A stretch of DNA of 64,000 nucleotides, from the IMG/VR virus record IMGVR_UViG_3300004369_000013, positions 1 to 64,000 of that record, one strand, 5' to 3'. The notes under the pieces were generated by a model, which made no database searches, was not told the origin of the DNA, and worked only from the letters and a program-made list of their open reading frames with translations. The position numbers and the translations under genes are program-made. The DNA is from a virus. The first letter of the stretch is position 1. Each line of letters begins with the position of its first letter. Shown here in pieces: positions 62,392-64,000 of the stretch.

Positions 62392-62619
62392 TTATTTCCT
62401 AGAATGATCTTTAAGGTGTTCAATCATCATGTCAAATACTTTGTCCATTTTTGATTCAAGTCTTGTAACTTGATCTTTCATTGATGATCCAGAATTTGGT
62501 TTAAGTTCGGACATAATATCCTCAACGTATTTTTTCACAATCCACCTTCCGACAAGTCCGACGGCGCCAAGAATGGATAAAACAGTTAATATAAACCCCG
62601 CCCAGCCTTGTGCAGTCAT
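62392..62619 (-). CDS. Small membrane protein, holin-like
   Basis: 75 residues with one N-terminal membrane helix (GWAGFILTVLSILGAVGLVG) and a C-terminal coiled coil ending in a charged tail (MDKVFDMMIEHLKDHSRK). Could be a holin, antiholin or membrane anchor. No link to the lysozyme gene is visible. Leaderless start: TGATATAAT ends 7 nt before the ATG. Confidence 0.6.
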   Translation of the reverse strand: MTAQGWAGFILTVLSILGAVGLVGRWIVKKYVEDIMSELKPNSGSSMKDQVTRLESKMDKVFDMMIEHLKDHSRK

Positions 62620-62626
62620 AGAATGA

Positions 62627-62635
62627 ATTATATCA
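62627..62635 (-). promoter_or_regulatory. Extended -10 promoter (leaderless) for the small membrane protein
   Basis: TGATATAAT on the minus strand, 7 nt before the ATG at 62619. Confidence 0.6.
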
Positions 62636-62663
62636 TTATTTGAGATTAAATTCGGGCGGTATA

Positions 62664-62734
62664 CAACAAAGCCGAAAATAGATATTCAAACCACACCCTA
62701 GACAATCTATGAATGAAACATTCATTATGTCTAG
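62664..62734 (+). repeat. Upstream regulatory repeat, copy A
   Basis: AAGCCGAAAATAGATATTCA is followed by a compound inverted repeat: CTAGACA (62698-62704) pairs with TGTCTAG (62728-62734), and ATGAATG (62709-62715) pairs with CATTCAT (62719-62725). Copy B is at 63764-63831. Confidence 0.75.
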
Positions 62735-62737
62735 ATA

Positions 62738-62768
62738 TTGGACAATAGTTCAACCCCTAGGCTATAAT
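62738..62768 (+). promoter_or_regulatory. Promoter for the rightward operon
   Basis: TTGGAC (62738-62743), 19-bp spacer, TATAAT (62763-62768). The start codon follows only 6 nt later. Confidence 0.6.
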
Positions 62769-62774
62769 ATAGAT

Positions 62775-62915
62775 ATGGCAAATATTGAATTTATTAGAGA
62801 GCAAACAAAAAAAGATAAAGAAATTTTTGATAAACAAAATTTTAGATTTTTAACTTCTTTTCTGCCAGGTGGGATTTATCAAACCTTACAGAGAAAAAGA
62901 GATAAAAGTGAGTGA
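62775..62915 (+). CDS. 46-residue protein before the sulfotransferase
   Basis: Starts MANIEFIREQTKKD and ends QTLQRKRDKSE; basic, helical, with one PGG turn. Its TATAAT box is 6 nt before the ATG, so it is leaderless. Its stop overlaps the sulfotransferase start by 8 nt. Function unknown. Confidence 0.65.
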   Translation: MANIEFIREQTKKDKEIFDKQNFRFLTSFLPGGIYQTLQRKRDKSE

Positions 62916-63750
62916 TGGCGTTAAGCCAGGGGGTTTATTAAATCTTAATAAAACTAATCATTTTTTGTCTGGATTTCCCAGATCTGGCAATACGGTTCTT
63001 TCCTGTATATTAAATCAAAATCCAGAAATATATTCAAGTCCATTAAGCACTTTGTTAGAACATATGTGGCAATCTCATCTATTATTAAAAAATGGGCAAA
63101 TATCAAAAGTAATCAAAGAAGATTATAAAAGATCTAAAAAATTAATCTTAAACATGCCTTATATTTATTATAAGGATGTAGAAAAAAATATAATTTTTGA
63201 CAGATCTAAGTTTTGGGCAAATCCAGATAATATTTTATTAATAAAAGAATATATTACAAAAAATCCTAAGATAATTTTTACAACAAGACCAGTAATTGAA
63301 ATGATGACATCATTTATATCAGTATTAAAAGATGGAATTATTTCTGATATGAATAACAGCGACTTTGCTCAAAATAAAGATTTGTCAATAAATGATAACT
63401 TAGCAGATTTTTTATATTCAGAACATAGCATTTTTGGCAGGCACTTGAGATGGGCTTTTCAATCTATAGACAATTCAGATAATGCTGGAATAATTCACAT
63501 AGTTAAATATGAAGATCTTTTAAATACACCACAAGAAACCATGAATAAGATCTATGAATTTTTAGAGATTAAAAGTTTTCAGCATAACTTCAAAAATATT
63601 AAAAAAATAGAAAAGTACGATGAGTCTGTTTTGGGTATACCAAAAGATTTACACAACATTAGAAAAGTTCTTGGTAGAAGTAATTTAAAAGTTGAAGACT
63701 ATCTAACACCTAAAACTATTGAGAAATATAAAGACGTTAGGTATTTTTAG
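62908..63750 (+). CDS. Sulfotransferase
   Basis: 280 residues from the GTG at 62908. The 5'-phosphosulfate loop is GFPRSGNTVLSCIL, close to the N-terminus, and a later KYEDLLNTPQETMNKIYEF is the usual C-terminal helix. A TTRPVIEMMTSF segment is the 3'-phosphate site with Arg. Such enzymes transfer sulfate from PAPS to a sugar, protein or small molecule; in phages they may alter the host surface or a virion protein. An earlier GTG at 62869 is possible. Confidence 0.85.
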   Translation: MSDGVKPGGLLNLNKTNHFLSGFPRSGNTVLSCILNQNPEIYSSPLSTLLEHMWQSHLLLKNGQISKVIKEDYKRSKKLILNMPYIYYKDVEKNIIFDRSKFWANPDNILLIKEYITKNPKIIFTTRPVIEMMTSFISVLKDGIISDMNNSDFAQNKDLSINDNLADFLYSEHSIFGRHLRWAFQSIDNSDNAGIIHIVKYEDLLNTPQETMNKIYEFLEIKSFQHNFKNIKKIEKYDESVLGIPKDLHNIRKVLGRSNLKVEDYLTPKTIEKYKDVRYF

Positions 63751-63763
63751 TTATATCGTTAGT

Positions 63764-63831
63764 GTAAGCCGAAAAATAGAATATCAAACCATCATACGAC
63801 ATAATATGACTGCAAGCAGTCTGCTAATGTC
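63764..63831 (+). repeat. Upstream regulatory repeat, copy B
   Basis: AAGCCGAAAAATAGAATATC is followed by GACAT (63798-63802), GACTGC (63808-63813), AA, GCAGTC (63816-63821) and ATGTC (63827-63831): the same order of outer and inner stems as copy A, at the same distance from the GCCG box, but with a different inner sequence. Confidence 0.75.
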
Positions 63832-63853
63832 CCATCGGATGTAATATCTATAC

Positions 63854-63882
63854 TTGCTTAATCTCCCGATATAGGTTATAAT
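63854..63882 (+). promoter_or_regulatory. Promoter for the right-edge gene
   Basis: TTGCTT (63854-63859), 17-bp spacer, TATAAT (63877-63882). The GTG start follows 5 nt later. Confidence 0.6.
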
Positions 63883-63887
63883 GAGAT

Positions 63888-64000
63888 GTGCTAGATACAA
63901 TTAAGCAAATCCTAATAAATGGTTTGACAGAAAAACTAAAAGTACATCATAGTGTTTATCGTCTTCCGTGTACAAGTGAATTTCTAGAAGAACTTATCGC
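63888..64000 (+). CDS. Partial rightward gene of unknown function (3' end outside window)
   Basis: 37 codons from a GTG (an ATG two bases earlier is closed by a stop). The product begins LDTIKQILINGLTEKLKV, with no known motif in the part seen. Like the 46-residue gene it has a -10 box directly before the start and the repeat upstream. Confidence 0.6.
   Translation, partial: MLDTIKQILINGLTEKLKVHHSVYRLPCTSEFLEELI

Noticed and set aside
1-64000. tRNA or rRNA genes
   Set aside because: No convincing cloverleaf or rRNA-like segment was noticed in the few gaps; a covariance-model search would be needed to exclude them.

Overview
This window looks like part of a tailed (siphovirus-type) bacteriophage genome. 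It is visibly AT-rich and tightly packed, and it carries large terminase, portal, prohead protease, HK97-type major capsid protein, a 2,593-residue tape measure, tail-tip proteins, fibres and a phage replisome. A CDS runs off each end, so the genome is longer than 64 kb. The likely host is a low-GC actinobacterium, possibly the freshwater Nanopelagicales (acI) group. That is an inference from actinophage-like replication proteins, an acI-like surface protein at 3.1-4.8 kb and many apparently leaderless genes with a -10 box just before the start codon.

Nearly everything is on the minus strand, so the map reads from right to left. At 62.6-57.2 kb lie a small membrane protein and a cluster of short fibre and baseplate proteins (Ig-like, collagen-like, glycine-rich adhesin). 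A lysozyme gene at 55.8-56.4 kb points the other way and has its own promoter, a hairpin at the predicted +1 and a bidirectional terminator. More fibre genes follow at 55.7-50.5 kb, then a vitamin B12-dependent ribonucleotide reductase (50.4-48.3) and a large ConA-like virion protein (48.3-44.8). The head genes (44.8-37.1: portal, protease with a nested scaffold, capsid, connectors) and tail genes (37.0-19.3: tube, two tail-assembly chaperones, tape measure, tail tip) come next. The replication block (19.3-7.1) holds DnaB helicase, primase, ssDNA-binding protein, DnaE polymerase, RecA, Cas4-like nuclease and a RuvC-like resolvase. The terminase genes follow (7.1-4.8), about 36 kb from the portal. 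At the left end are two exported, low-complexity surface proteins, a holin-like protein and a lipoprotein.

At the right end (62.7-64.0 kb) transcription goes rightward. Two genes there, one heading a sulfotransferase operon and one partial, each sit behind a homologous, palindrome-bearing upstream region.

Regulation is unusually readable. The extended -10 box TGNTATAAT, or a close variant, recurs in front of about 20 genes or operons, often only 6-9 bases before the start codon with no Shine-Dalgarno (leaderless mRNAs). Intrinsic terminators follow the major tail protein, the capsid gene block, a fibre gene and the Ig-like surface protein. The most interesting candidates are: (i) a tail-assembly chaperone pair made by gene duplication, with a strong promoter and ribosome site on the short copy, apparently replacing the usual ribosomal frameshift; (ii) a nested scaffold start inside the protease gene; (iii) a possible hairpin small RNA with a C-rich loop at 62.13-62.18 kb; (iv) the paired structured upstream regions at the right end; and (v) two phage-encoded exported surface proteins, one of which seems to start at an ATT codon.
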